A stretch of DNA of 64,000 nucleotides, taken from NCBI GenBank assembly GCA_024704765.1, contig JAKMXF010000155.1:722402-786401 (forward strand), read 5' to 3'. Shown piece by piece: positions 24,936 through 35,328 of this stretch. This DNA comes from Oopsacas minuta (taxonomy: Eukaryota; Porifera; Hexactinellida; Lyssacinosida; Leucopsacidae). The first letter of the stretch is position 1; every line of letters starts with the position of its first letter. A program made the translations under genes and the position numbers. The notes under the pieces were generated by a model, which did not search any database, was not told where the DNA came from, and saw only the letters and a program-made list of their open reading frames with translations.

Positions 24936-25864
24936 GATGTGCTACATCCAGCAAGAACTCCATCTTAGTACGATTTGGTGAATAATATTCTCCAACTAGA
25001 GTCTTCATCGCTCACTCATACTGTTGAGACCTCCTCCGCTTGGTTAGTGGCTTCCCAGCAAGGTAGTTAGTCTGCCGCATCTCCACTAGGCCCTGGCCCC
25101 GCTTGAGGGCGAGGATGAACTTCCATATGGTGGGGTGATGGCAGCCGACAGTGGCATTGAAGCTGTGGTACCATGCCTCTACGGTGTTGGTTGTACGGGG
25201 GAGTCCGAAGGGCGTGCTGAAGTGGTAGTTCCACAGGTCAATGGGGAACGTCGCGGCTATATGGTGTCCTCTGTCTTGTTGGGAAGTAGCACGAACAGGT
25301 TCGGCAACAGATGACCGGTCTTCATAGGGTCATCTCCTCCAAGGAGTCCATGCACCACATACACCTGGGCGAAGAGGGAAGGCGCTGCCTTGAAGGTACT
25401 ATCAGCTAGCCAGATCTTGCTTTGCCGCAGCATCCTGGGGTTGCGTTGTGTCCCGAAGATGAGAAATCTGAGTACATCATCCTCACCAGAGTCGTAGAGT
25501 AAGAACTGCTCTCCCTTGGCTGGCTGCTGATAGACTACTGGTAGGGCTAGCTCTGCTAGAGTGATAGGCTATGCTGGAGCAGCAAGCGCACTAGCTCGTT
25601 GGCATTGTATCGTCCCCTTCAGGCTGTCAAGCTTGGGTAGTTTAGTAGCAGTACCCTCTGATGTTGTCTGCAAACTTTCGCCCACTATGTGGTGTGTACT
25701 GTCCTGGGATTCCATGCTTTCCTCTTCATGCCTGCCTTCGCTTCACACCAGCCAGCTGCCTGCTCGTCAGGAACATGGGATTGCTCATTCGTGCGCTTGA
25801 CTATCATCATCCCTTTAGTATGAACTCTAGCTTTGCAAACCACTCTTTGCTCACATAATCAATG
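24936..25864 (-). repeat. Right arm of 929-bp near-perfect inverted repeat
   Basis: Mirror of 23942-24870. The identical ORF pairs (24006-24245 with 25561-25800, and 23948-24145 with 25661-25858) are a direct result of the symmetry; the second pair differs by one residue. Confidence 0.95.
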
Positions 25865-25981
25865 CGTCATATCTTCAACTCTCCTCTGTACTCCAAATAA
25901 TTATTCACTGTCGAACAGCCTGTCTCCTCCTCTTTGTGCCTTGGTCAGCTTAAACTTCGACTGATCAAGAGGTTCCGCCAT
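24936..25981 (-). pseudogene. MULE transposase with FLYWCH finger, right copy (has 5' end, lacks 3' end)
   Basis: Extends past the arm to a plausible start, ATG at 25981: 'MAEPLDQSKFKLTKAQRGGD', typical of the opening of a FLYWCH finger, then an in-frame TAA. The finger continues into the arm with an in-frame TGA where Trp is expected (H*LCEQRVVCKA). From there it shares the left copy's defects exactly: the TAG after 'LAAPA', the stop after 'NKTEDTI', the internal deletion and the TGA after 'RSQQYE'. It stops at the arm edge, without the last residues (YLNQLI) kept by the left copy. The two copies together give the extent of the original gene. MULE transposases are DDE enzymes that act on long TIRs; no TIR was recognised here. 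Confidence 0.85.
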
Positions 25982-26454
25982 TAAGGATTGTCAAATTTAA
26001 AAATACACAAGTTATAAGTAATATTGTGAAAACGAATCTGAGTTTGAACAAGATCATTTTCCATTTATGTCCGAGGATTGCACTATCACAGGTGATTACA
26101 TCCTGTTTACTATATTCCTCTTTACCAAATATAGCCCCGAGAGTATTTACTTCGTATGTGTTTACTTACTTTAGCAATCTTTTGATTTCACATCATTAAA
26201 TGGATTCCAATGGAATGCATATCATCTAAAATTAGGATTATCTATCCTATTGAAAGACTTGTCTGTATGCAGAAATATTTATTAGACAATGGATTAATTA
26301 TGTATAATTTGATTACATTAATTCATTAATTAATATCGCACCAAATTGACCAATCAAATAAGTTGTGAATTGTTGGTATCCGTTCCAAGTGGATGTATAC
26401 ACTAAAAATAGAGTAAATACACTAGCTTGAATATTTAAAGACAAATACAGTATA
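25982..26454. other. Gene-free AT-rich stretch
   Basis: No coding sequence or bounded repeat. The two minus ORFs at 26313-26632 overlap the mariner left end and are not real. Confidence 0.5.
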
Positions 26455-27759
26455 CGAAGGGCACTCGAAAAGTTTTGTCGTTTCTTATTAAACCACAAGT
26501 ATTTTCTGGTAAAATTATTTTATATATATTTAGACGCATATTATTTACCTGCACGACAAATTTCATCAGTTTATCTTTTGTACTTTTCGAATTGCTTGAT
26601 TTCCTAAAGCTATGGCTTGTATGATTCCTCAACCAGAATCTGACCTCACAAAACGCGATTTTAGAGCGATGATTTTAATTTTGTTCAAACTTGAGGAGAG
26701 CCGTTTGGAAATACGCGAAACTTTGCTGAGCACTTCCGAAATATAGCTCCTTGTTGGAGAACAGTAGAGCGATGGTACTCAGAGTTTATTCATGGAAATT
26801 TTATTCTTGAAGATGGTCCCCGTCCTGGTAGGTCCAGTATTACACATACGGTCGAAAATGTAGAGCTGGTATTGGACGAAGTAACAAAAGACTCTCATGT
26901 TACTTACGCTCAGTTAAAACATGAAACCAAATGGTCATCGGGGAGTACAAACGTCATCTTACATAAAGAGCTCGGTCTTAGAAAGTTATGTGCACGTTGG
27001 ATCCCGCATTCTTTGTCGTCCGATCAGAAAAAGTGCCGAGTGGACTTTTGCAAAATTATGCTTAAAAGATTTGTTAATGAACTTCTAGAGCTGTTTCTGA
27101 AATACTCACAGGCGATGAGACATGGATATACCACTATGACCCAGAAACGAAGAGACAATCTAAGGAGTGGGTCGAAGAAGGTGGTTTACCTCCAACAAAG
27201 GTCGGAGAATTAGATCAGTCGGAAAGCAGATGTGGGCGATTTTCTTTAGACGTAGTGAATTTGTTGAAGGAATTGCACTTGAGGATAGGAAGACAGTCAC
27301 CGCTGATTGGTATACCACAATATGTCTTCTCAAAGTATTCAGTGTTATCGAAAGACAACGTGAGAAGTCAGGTGTCGAGGATTCCTGCTTCACCACGATA
27401 ATGCTTCATCATATACAGCACTAAGAACTCGTGAGTTTTTACAGAATCATAGGATCGGAACGCTACCCCACCCACCCTACAGTCCAGATCTAGCCCCTTG
27501 CGATTTTTGGTTATTCCCAAAGCTGAAAGATCAACTTCGTGGGAGGAGATTTTTCAGCAATGAAGAGTTAATCGGGGCACTTTTCTTAGCAATTGAGGAG
27601 ATACCCAAAGAAGAATGGAAATGTGCTTTGATACCTGGTTTAAACGCATGAATAGGTGTATAGAGTGTTAGGGTGAGTATTTTGAAAAAATGTGACCATA
27701 TAGTATGTAATACCTATTATATAAGTATATAAACGACAAAACATTTCGAGTGCCCCTCG
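26455..27759 (+). mobile_element. Mariner element M1, copy 1 (complete ends, TA duplication)
   Basis: Left end 'cgaagggcactcgaaaagtt' and right end (reversed) 'cgaggggcactcgaaatgtt' form about 28-bp TIRs flanked by TA at 26453-26454 and 27760-27761. Length 1305 bp. A second copy of the same family is at 53873-55161, minus strand. Confidence 0.95.
26612..27695 (+). pseudogene. Mariner (DD34D-type) transposase, frameshifted
   Basis: Start ATG at 26612 (MACMIPQPESDLTKRDFRAM). The N-terminal part breaks at a TAG after 'TLLSTSEI', then resumes with 'GPRPGRSSITHTVENVELVL', 'VILHKELGLRKLCARWIPHS' and, after a frameshift, the first Asp block 'GDETWIYHYDPETKRQSKEW'. Next come 'MWAIFFRRSEFVE', the second Asp block 'LLHHDNASSYTA', and 'PPYSPDLAPCDFWLFPKL', which holds the third Asp. 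The end reads 'FKRMNRCIEC' then a TAG, and the expected C-terminal 'GEYFEKM' with TGA at 27693-27695. All three catalytic Asp are present, so the inactivating changes are frame breaks only. Confidence 0.9.
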
Positions 27760-27761
27760 TA

Positions 27762-28449
27762 TATCGTATATACTATGAGTATCTTTATCTTACCTGCATG
27801 TTCTTACAAATTGAGGACATCATTTTCTGTGTATATGATGGTATCTTTGTTTGCTATGACAAGATCTTTGACACTATGTTTGTGTCCTTGCTCACAATGC
27901 GAAATATCTGTTTTTACGGTTCGGGTGTAGAAATAATCCTTCTCCTAACTGTTCATTATATATAATAGCCTGATTCTTACTAAGTTTAAAAAGAAGATAT
28001 TGTTTATATATAGTAGATTAATCAATAGGTTACTGAGGAACGGCTAACTGATCGTTATTTTCTGCCAAAATTGGCTGTAGAGTTAACATTTCTTCGCACA
28101 TATTACTACAATTGTAGCAATGCGGCTTCATTTATTTCTTATATAGGCAATTATAGCCATTCTTTTTCAAAAGAAATGGTTTAAGGTTTGGAATTCTAAA
28201 CACAATTCATATGCTTGGTAATGTAAGCAAGAATTCGTAGGATAAGATAATCATTTCATCAGATTAGTTTCTATCACTTTTTTCTTGGTCAATGTTCCTT
28301 CACCTGGAAAATTAAAACATGATTTCTGAGAATATTTATAATATTATTAGAACACATTAGCTATATGATGGTATAATGTTTACATTAGCTAAATGTCATG
28401 GTATAATGAAAACTTAAAATCTACAGTGTTGCATTATTGTACAAAGTCT
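27762..28449. other. Gene-free stretch
   Basis: A 71-codon plus ORF (27750-27965) starts inside the mariner TIR and is not supported. Nothing else was seen. Confidence 0.5.
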
Positions 28450-28486
28450 ATCATACACGATGCAATTTTGTTGCACCGTGTATGAT
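28450..28486. repeat. Short perfect-looking hairpin
   Basis: A 16-nt left arm (atcatacacgatgcaa) pairs with ttgcaccgtgtatgat across a 5-nt loop, with a single G:U/A:C-type mismatch. It lies in non-coding DNA about 470 bp from a minus-strand gene end. Confidence 0.7.
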
Positions 28487-28956
28487 GGTCTTGAGGCTCA
28501 TTCGCTATGTTGCATACGAAATACAGAGCATCCTGCTAATCTGTACAGCAATGTTCCAATTCTAAAATAATTCTTTCGGATTAGCGAATTTGTCCGGAAT
28601 TGAAGCGATATAGTATCTAGGAGTTTATTTTTTGAATTGTGTGTTCAAATGATTACAAGGCTGCCAAGCAGCGCTCGACAAAATTGAAATTATGTGGTGG
28701 CATAAAATTCTCGTGTCTATAGCCAAACCATAGGATTTATCGGGTATGCTGTTAAGATGTGTAATAAGGTATTATAGATTTGTCCAGAGTTGAATTAAAG
28801 ATATAGGTATTTTTGAATATTTTCGAGCATTTTTTAAATGTTTTACCACCTTGGGCTCTGTTCTGATTGGCGAGGTTCCGATCACCGAGGTTCACAGTAG
28901 TTTCATATAAGTATCATACCACTGAATACTTCCAAATCTGACTTGATTACCATAGA

Positions 28957-29293
28957 TCAATCTTCCAACCGCCAAGCCTTCTGTTTATCTGCAAGAAGAT
29001 GTACATATTGGTCATATATTGCAGTAGTTAGCTCTTCTTGTGAAAAGATTTCAGCGGATACTTCTTTCTTGGGATGGTCTGAAAAGGTATATTTAGTAAT
29101 GTAGTATTAAATAGCTTAGCATTCCATGGAAGTGTGCCTTTGGAATACTTGACTTACTTGATGCAATTTCAAAATGCTCTTCTGATATTTTGATGTATAA
29201 TGGCAGAACATTTGTCTTAGAAATTTCAATTCTTTCAATGTTGAGGGTTGTTGGAGTAATGTCTAAATTCTCCTCAGCTATTCTTCTTTTCCT
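28957..29293 (-). CDS. Last two exons of an unknown host gene (79-nt intron)
   Basis: Minus strand. Exon at 29293-29158 (136 nt) follows an acceptor with a branch-like CTAAC (cctaactcaa) and 'aaacacctcag'. It reads RKRRIAEENLDIT, then IERIEISKTN and LYIKISEEHFEIAS, and ends at a strong donor (CAA|GTAAGT). The intron is 29157-29079, ending 'tatacctttTCAG'. The last exon, 29078-28957, continues in frame: NHPKKEVSAEIFSQEELTT, YDQYVHLLADKQKAWRLED, TGA at 28959-28957. Frame continuity across a GTAAGT donor and a pyrimidine-rich acceptor, with no stops in 84 codons, supports a real gene. The product is not recognised. Upstream exons lie to the right and were not identified. An ATG at 29340 is out of frame with the exon. 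Confidence 0.65.
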
Positions 29294-29785
29294 CTGAGGT
29301 GTTTAATTTTAAAAGTTGAGTTAGGGATAGTTTCGGCCATGGTTAAACTGCTTTGCAGGATGAAACTGAGTAATTCTTATTTTATGACATTCAGAGACTC
29401 AGATCAGAGTACCTATATTATATCAGAATACGTACAATCCCATATATTACTTTTCCTGACCTATTTTATTCTATAAAATTGCTCGTAACGATGGATATTA
29501 CAGGCATAGAAAAAGGTTACCAAGGCTAAATAGTTCACTGCAATTATCGAGTAATTATATCCATGATTTTTCGACAGCATTACAAATATGTGGTCCATAA
29601 TAATAGGGACATATGGTGTGCCCCTTTATTACGCCCTAATTACAATACATAGGAGACAATCCATAGGCGCAACACTCACTCCCTTTATAGACTATAGATT
29701 AGCTACTAAGTACGCCATAGAAGGGTCACACAGCAATGTTCATTCTAAACTCATGTGATTCATGTCATGATTTGTTTGTACCACC

Positions 29786-29912
29786 TATAAAGTCAGGATT
29801 TTGGCCGCTTATTGTAGACCACCATGAGGCCGAAAATCTTGTAATGATTTTATTTGGGCTTCTGGCTTGGTTTGTGATAAGATTATGGTAACAATAAGCG
29901 ACCCTGACTATA
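29786..29912. mobile_element. Small inverted-repeat MITE, about 127 bp
   Basis: Left 'tataaagtcaggattttggc' with 'cgcttattg' continues inverted on the right as 'caataagcgaccctgacta' followed by 'tata'. The ends are TA-flanked, which would fit a Tc1/mariner or pogo derivative. The inner part is AT-rich and non-coding. Confidence 0.5.
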
Positions 29913-30461
29913 TATCTTTTACCCGAAGTCAAAATGTATATGCATACATCATATTGAATCAATGTTGTTGCATTGTTCCTCTTCTGTTGTTGATAAATTA
30001 TACGACTCCCAATGATGAAAGAATTGTTCGTGTGTTTCTACCCAGATAGAAACCCACAATTACCTGTTTATTAGTTAACGGACATGCGCACTGTACCTAA
30101 TAGACATTTGCACAGTACTTTCAATGTGTGAGATAATTCCCGAATAATAATATAAATATGTCAATGAGTCAGTTAATACAAAGAAATTGTCTGAAAATGA
30201 TTTCATAATTTATTTAATACGTAATATAATATTACTTCTTCCAACTTAAGAGAAGCCTTTTTCGGGCTTTAATTGACGCAAAAGAATTTATTTCTTGCGT
30301 GAAATCCATTGTTCTGGAACAAGGGTTCTTATCCATCGGGAAATTCCCCATGGAGGGAAATGTTTAGTAAACTAAAGCATGAATGCTCTTGTGTATTAAG
30401 GTTATCTATAGTAAAACCCTAATTTATGTCCTCGTTTCCTTCAATATCTTCGTTTAAGAAC

Positions 30462-30676
30462 TTATTCGTTTTCTTTGTCGTTAAAGTTAGTTTGATCTGT
30501 GGTTAGAACATCAGTGACTTTATTGACTTCCTCTAAAATGGAAAGGCTATTTTCTCTCAGGATGTTTATTTCCTCAAGGAGATCTTCCAAATTCCTTTCT
30601 TCAGTTTCAATTGTCGCATCTCGAGCCTTAATTACTCTATCCCATCTTTTTGTACTTTGTGAGAATATACTGAAAG
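30462..30676 (-). CDS. Terminal coiled-coil exon of an unknown gene
   Basis: Minus strand, 72-codon frame ending TAA at 30464-30462: 'STKRWDRVIKARDATIETEE', 'NLEDLLEEINILRENSLSIL' and 'VNKVTDVLTTDQ'. It is rich in E/L/I/K with heptad-like spacing, so a coiled coil is likely. An in-frame stop (30683-30681) sits just upstream, next to two possible acceptors (aattaaacag and agctttcag), so the frame opens at a splice site. The codon pattern is clearly protein-like. The plus ORF at 30499-30684 is its shadow. No family recognised. Confidence 0.5.
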
Positions 30677-31259
30677 CTGTTTAATTGTCCAGAAAGTGTT
30701 ACTGCGTTCTTACAAAATATGGATGGCACCACACAAGCTTAAGGTATGGCTGGCATCCACAAGGTGGATAAGTGCAAAAGAGAATATTCTTGCTTTAAAA
30801 CTTTGAACTCTATTATACCTTATCTACATATTCCGTGCATTATTATATCCCTAACTTCTGCAATCTTTGAATGGATTTCACTTTCACGTAGTTATGAAAA
30901 TATTATGGTAGCGATCTATAAACAAGTTTTTCCGAAGTCATCAATAAAAGTATAAATCGTTCATGAATATTACATTTATCCTATTCTCGATATAAATACC
31001 TTATGCTCAATCTGTGGAACATCTGGAATCGCATCTACCAATATACAGGTATTTAGCAATATTTCATTAATCTAGCATGCACCGAAGATTGTTAGGTCTT
31101 CTTTTAATATGCATAAAGAATGGAAAACTTGACCTGTCATGTCTGGAAGAATGTATAATGGTATGGAATGCAGACCACCATTCACCATCTCCTCAATTTC
31201 TTTCTTAGATATATAAATATATTTGATGCTCAAATATTGATTATCAAATATATTAAGGA

Positions 31260-31422
31260 ATATCGATATCTTTTGATCTGTATTCTGAAAATTTTTTGTT
31301 CTCAGCAATGACCATCGCATCAACAATAATACTCTGCAACGTTTTTTCAAAATTGCAATTTCTTCTTCGATGTATTCAAACTTTTCTTGACCAATTTTTA
31401 TTCTTGATTTCAATTTTACCAT
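31260..31422 (-). pseudogene. Coil-like coding fragment, possibly an upstream exon
   Basis: One frame gives 'KIGQEKFEYIEEEIAILKKR'. Shifting by one base near 31338 gives the protein-like 'IIVDAMVIAENKKFSEYRSK'. It could be an upstream part of the coiled-coil gene ending at 30462 or a decayed copy. A third fragment (about 30840-30900, 'SEIHSKIAEVRDIIMHGI') lies between them on the same strand. No complete splice chain could be drawn. Confidence 0.3.
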
Positions 31423-31584
31423 TCATTTCTTACCTACACGTCCAGATTTTTCGAAAACAATTTTCAAATTTCTTTGACTTCAAGGAAAATATTTATTTAA
31501 ATATTGTACCATAATGTTTTCAAACCAAAAAAACAATCTAACAGTACATTATTCAATCCCATATAACAACAATACGAGTTCCCA

Positions 31585-33230
31585 TTAATCGCTTCTTGAC
31601 GTTCGATTGTGAGCTGTATTGCAGTCCCTTTTTGAACCCCAACAATAGTTTCCATCATGTTGTGTTCTATTTGCCTTGGAATATTGTCTCCATTTTCACA
31701 AATGTCCTGATGAAACCGCTTATGTTCTCACTTAAAGCACCGAGATTTTGAGGAAAATAATCTAAATGCGAAAGTAGAAAGTGAATCTTTATGTTCATTC
31801 TACTGCCAAGAGATTCATTGCTAGCAAGCATTGTGTGAACATGTTCTTGGTAGTTTTCCGCTTTCTTAATTCCTAAAAAATTTTCTAAGACATTCTTGAA
31901 AGCTGTCCAAGCATTTCTTTCTACGGTATTCTGTACTGCCTCAAACTGAGGATCCCAGAATAATTGACGTTTTTATGTTCCCACCAAAGTACCTGCTTTT
32001 AACTTGCCCGAACTTATACTGGAAATTTCATTCAAAGATACCTAAATGCATCACCTTCCCTAATTAGAGCTTCTTTTTTTTACTAAACTCTTCATTAAAC
32101 CAAGTTTCATATGGAGCGGGGGTAATATGACAGTCTGGGGATCGACAAGAGGAATATATCTCACATTTTCCCTTCCTGGGACATATTCGGTTCTAGTTGG
32201 TCATTCTTGTCTTGAATAATGTTGAGAGTCCGTTTGGAAATCCCATAAGCAAAGAAAGTAAGGATTCTTTGTATAATCACCTTGCTGACTAAGTAGGAAA
32301 GTAATAAATTTTTAGATCACCACAAATTTACCACTTTTGTTCTTTTTCCTTGAGTATATCAAGGGGTAACTTCATGATTTCATAATTTTCTCGACTGGCA
32401 ACCGAATACGCGATAGGGATTGAAGACACAGTATTTCCGTTGTAAAGGAGGACCGCTTTGAGGCTTCTCTTAGAAGAATCAATGAAATATCTCCAATCAT
32501 TGTGATCATAGTTCATTCCCAGGGATAAAATCAACTCTTGAATATTATTGCAATAAACCAAGTCATTGTCCATTGAAAAGAAAGGGTCAAATTCCTGCTC
32601 TCTATTCATATACCAGTAAAACGTAGTTCTTGCTTCTAGAAGATTTCTTTCTTTAAGTCTCGAACCTAAAAGCATGGATGATTACTTCGTAAGGTCAAGA
32701 GCCCTGACTAAATCATCCAAGTCCTCTTGTGAAATTAGCTTTGGAGCATCACATTGCAACTCAAAAAGATGTATCAAACTGATCTTCTGGTTCACTATCA
32801 ACACATTCCTGGACTTTAGATGCAACAAGAGCTTTAGGCACAGGAATTCCCAAGCCATGTGCTACAGGGCGTAAAGCTGAAGGCATATTTGAGTATGTTA
32901 TCCTAGATTTAGTCTTTTTAGAATGCTCTTGAACTTTACAGAACAAAAAGTACCATTCATGTGAATGGTTTCTTTGTTCCCTCCAGGCCAATGGGACACC
33001 AAATGGCATAGCTTGTAAATTAGCCTTGGACCATTTAACTAAGTTATCACAACAAGTGTGACAACATAGTCAGGGGCTCATGGTTTGTCTTGGTCTCCGA
33101 CTTTACAACCGAAATACAGATAGTATTGTTCCATAATTAACGGGGTCATTTTCTTCAACATACTATCCAACATGTAGATACCACAAATATAACAAAAACA
33201 GTCAGGATCATTCTCACATTTGCGATCCAT
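31585..33230 (-). pseudogene. Family U transposon protein, copy B, broken
   Basis: Start ATG at 33230 gives 'MDRKCENDPDCFCYICGIYM', the best-preserved N-terminal Cys finger of the family (C-x5-C-x-C-x2-C). Then 'YLYFGCKVGDQDKP', a TGA where copies A and C have Trp, a frameshift, and 'CCDNLVKWSKANLQAMPFGV', 'PLAWREQRNH', 'YSNMPSALRPVAHGLGIPVP'. The 32328-32675 block holds 'LVYCNNIQELILSLG' and 'DWRYFIDSSKRSLKAVLLYN'. After a broken region the C-terminal part reads 'AWTAFKNVLENFLGIKK', 'MNIKIHFLLSHLDYFPQNLG' and a TAA near 31585-31587. It is the most diverged of the three copies, with several frame breaks. Confidence 0.75.
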
Positions 33231-33485
33231 TGATTGTAGAAAGAATAGGGAACAAAAATATCATAAATGTACATGAATGTAGACCAATATATTAAGTTAT
33301 TTAGAGTTAATGCAGACCTATGAGGTTACATCGCATATACTATATTAGTTAATGGTATTATAAACGTCTTGTGAAAGATGACTCAAAGTACTAAAAATAG
33401 TTTCCATGAAATAATAAGTATGGTTAATTTAGCACCAAATATCCATGGAAATGCAATAAATCAAAATTATAAACAAAGAAAACAC

Positions 33486-34089
33486 CAGGGGCCTTATTAA
33501 CTAAAATTCTAAGAATTATTCTTAACTTAATTCTAAGTGTATTTCTAAGAATAATTTTAAGAATTCATGAAATATTCTTAGTTTTCGTTAAGAATTCTTA
33601 ACTTGGCTATACTTAACGGATTCTAAGAATAATTTTTAGAATTACACAATTCTAAGAAAAATTCTTAGAATTGGGTAATTCTACTTGATTGATTCTTGCT
33701 ATTGGTTAATAAAATTTATGCCAATTCATTCGACTTCAATCGCTTTTTGAGAAGATATGCGCATAGTAGAAAATAATATCCTTCTACTTGTATACTTCAT
33801 TTATCATTAATGAGATAATCGCCCCACCCAATAGCGGGTATTACAACATGTGGATATGATAATCAAACATATTGTCTTAAGCGATGAACAATCTTCTTTG
33901 TAAATAAATGCGTATTGATTATGATTTCATAGAAAAGTAAAATAAATTATAAGTTAAGTGTCCTCTTTACTTCACTAAATATTTTTCTTAGAATTATTCT
34001 AAGAATTGAGTCGTATTCTAAGAATTTGACTTAAAGTTAAGCAAAATTCTAAGAATTTGACTTAAGAATTTTAGTTAATAAGGCCCCTG
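33486..34089. mobile_element. 604-bp MITE with CAGGGGCCTTATTAAC ends
   Basis: The terminal 25 bp (caggggccttattaactaaa plus attct) are exactly inverted at the other end. The inside is AT-rich, non-coding and full of small 'attctaagaat' palindromes. The end sequence resembles animal PIF/Harbinger ends, but a TWA duplication is not visible. It lies within the 5' leader of family U copy B, so it is younger. Confidence 0.85.
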
Positions 34090-34258
34090 ACGTATAGGTG
34101 AAAAACTGATGGCATATTTGGAATCATCGCAGTTTTTGTTTCTAGAAAATATCAAAATCATTCAGAAGAAATTTCGTAGTTGACCAGTGTAATCTATTCC
34201 CAAAGTTCTTTATATACATCAATGGATATTCAGTTCCCTTATTACCTAATTGAATATA

Positions 34259-35175
34259 CAAGGGTTGTTCAATAAATAATGAGACTAATGTATCGAATTC
34301 ATGTTCTAGTTAATACAGCTCTAAGCTTAATATCAGATTACAGGCCTAACTTGATTGTCTAACTTCGCTACAATATACTCTCTACTCTACTAGCATATTC
34401 TTCAGTATAAGTTTCATTTGTATAGGCTCTTCCAAAAGAACAAAAAATGCGAAAGGGACAGAGTTAGCAAAGAATTACTTACAAGATACAAGGCAGAGGA
34501 AGACTTTTCGGATCGTATAGTAGCGGGGGAGAAACTTGGTTTCATTATTATGAACCAGAGAGCAAAACTCAATCGAAGCAGGGAAAGAGATGTGATGAAC
34601 CTGTACCCATAAAGGTAATGGCCGCAAAATCAGCAGGGAAGAGAAGGGCAACAGTATTTTTGGGATAGGGGAGGAATTATATAATTATATACCTCGACTG
34701 GTGCCTGTAAAGATCACCATAAACAGTATTATTACGTTGACGAATTGAAAGAATTGCGTCAAGCGATTAAAGTGAGAGGCGAGGAATGCTGACACGTGGC
34801 GTATTGCTGTAACATAACAACGCAAGGCCCATGTAAGCTCCAAAACAATGGCTGCAATTGACGACTTAGGATTCGAATGCCTCCCTCATCCCCCATATAG
34901 TCCAGACCTGGCTCCCAGCGACTAGCTGTTTGGAAGGATGAAGAGACCTCTTCGAGGGAAGAGTTTTGAGGGTTTCAAACGGCTGGAGTATGAAATAGAA
35001 CAGTGGGAAGAAGAGACTCTAAAGAACTCTATGTCACTGGGCTGGAAAATTAACAGAACGATGGAATGGTGTATAAAGTTAAAGGGGAATTTATCATACA
35101 TTTGATAATCAATTATGATATGTCTAGGTTTACTATATGAATTATGAAAAGTCTCATTACACAACTCAACAAGAT
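34259..35175 (+). mobile_element. Mariner-like element, internally shortened
   Basis: The left end 'caagggttgttcaataaata' followed by 'atgagac' and the right end (reversed: 'gagttgtgtaatgagac') are related, but the right one is deleted in part. Only about 0.9 kb remains of an expected 1.3 kb. It lies between family U copies B and C. Confidence 0.65.
34440..35105 (+). pseudogene. Mariner-like transposase remnant
   Basis: Reads 'RVSKELLTRYKAEEDFSDRI' before a degenerate first-Asp block (expected GDETW, here GEKLG). After broken sequence it continues with 'IDDLGFECLPH' type text, 'PYSPDLAPSD' and 'GRMKRPLRGKSFEGFKRLEY', ending 'RTMEWCIKLKGNLSYI' and TGA at 35103-35105. The N-terminal DNA-binding half is absent and the first catalytic Asp is lost. 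The nearby minus ORF (34922-35182) is a shadow. Confidence 0.75.
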
Positions 35176-35328
35176 TTCTCATCAGAGATCATATACATTT
35201 ATCTTAGCATACTTTTGAATGCTGAACTTGAATCTGCAATCAGAATTTCTCTTGCACGTCTAGTTATTCCGAAATCCAATATCCATTTTTTCAATAGTAT
35301 AGTATTACCTAGTTACTAAATTGCTTTC

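Larger units (their letters stand above)
31585..34193 (-). mobile_element. Family U transposon, copy B (right end present, left end not found)
   Basis: The gene at 31585-33230 is followed on its 5' side by a family U end at 34193 (reversed: 'attacactggtcaacta'), matching the ends of copy A. The 3' end, expected to the left, was not found, so the left boundary given is that of the coding region. A 604-bp MITE (33486-34089) is inserted in the 5' leader. Confidence 0.6.

Noticed and set aside
31072-31422. Single 116-codon ORF as one intact protein
   Set aside because: The protein-like signal switches frame near 31338; the downstream part of the ORF looks random.
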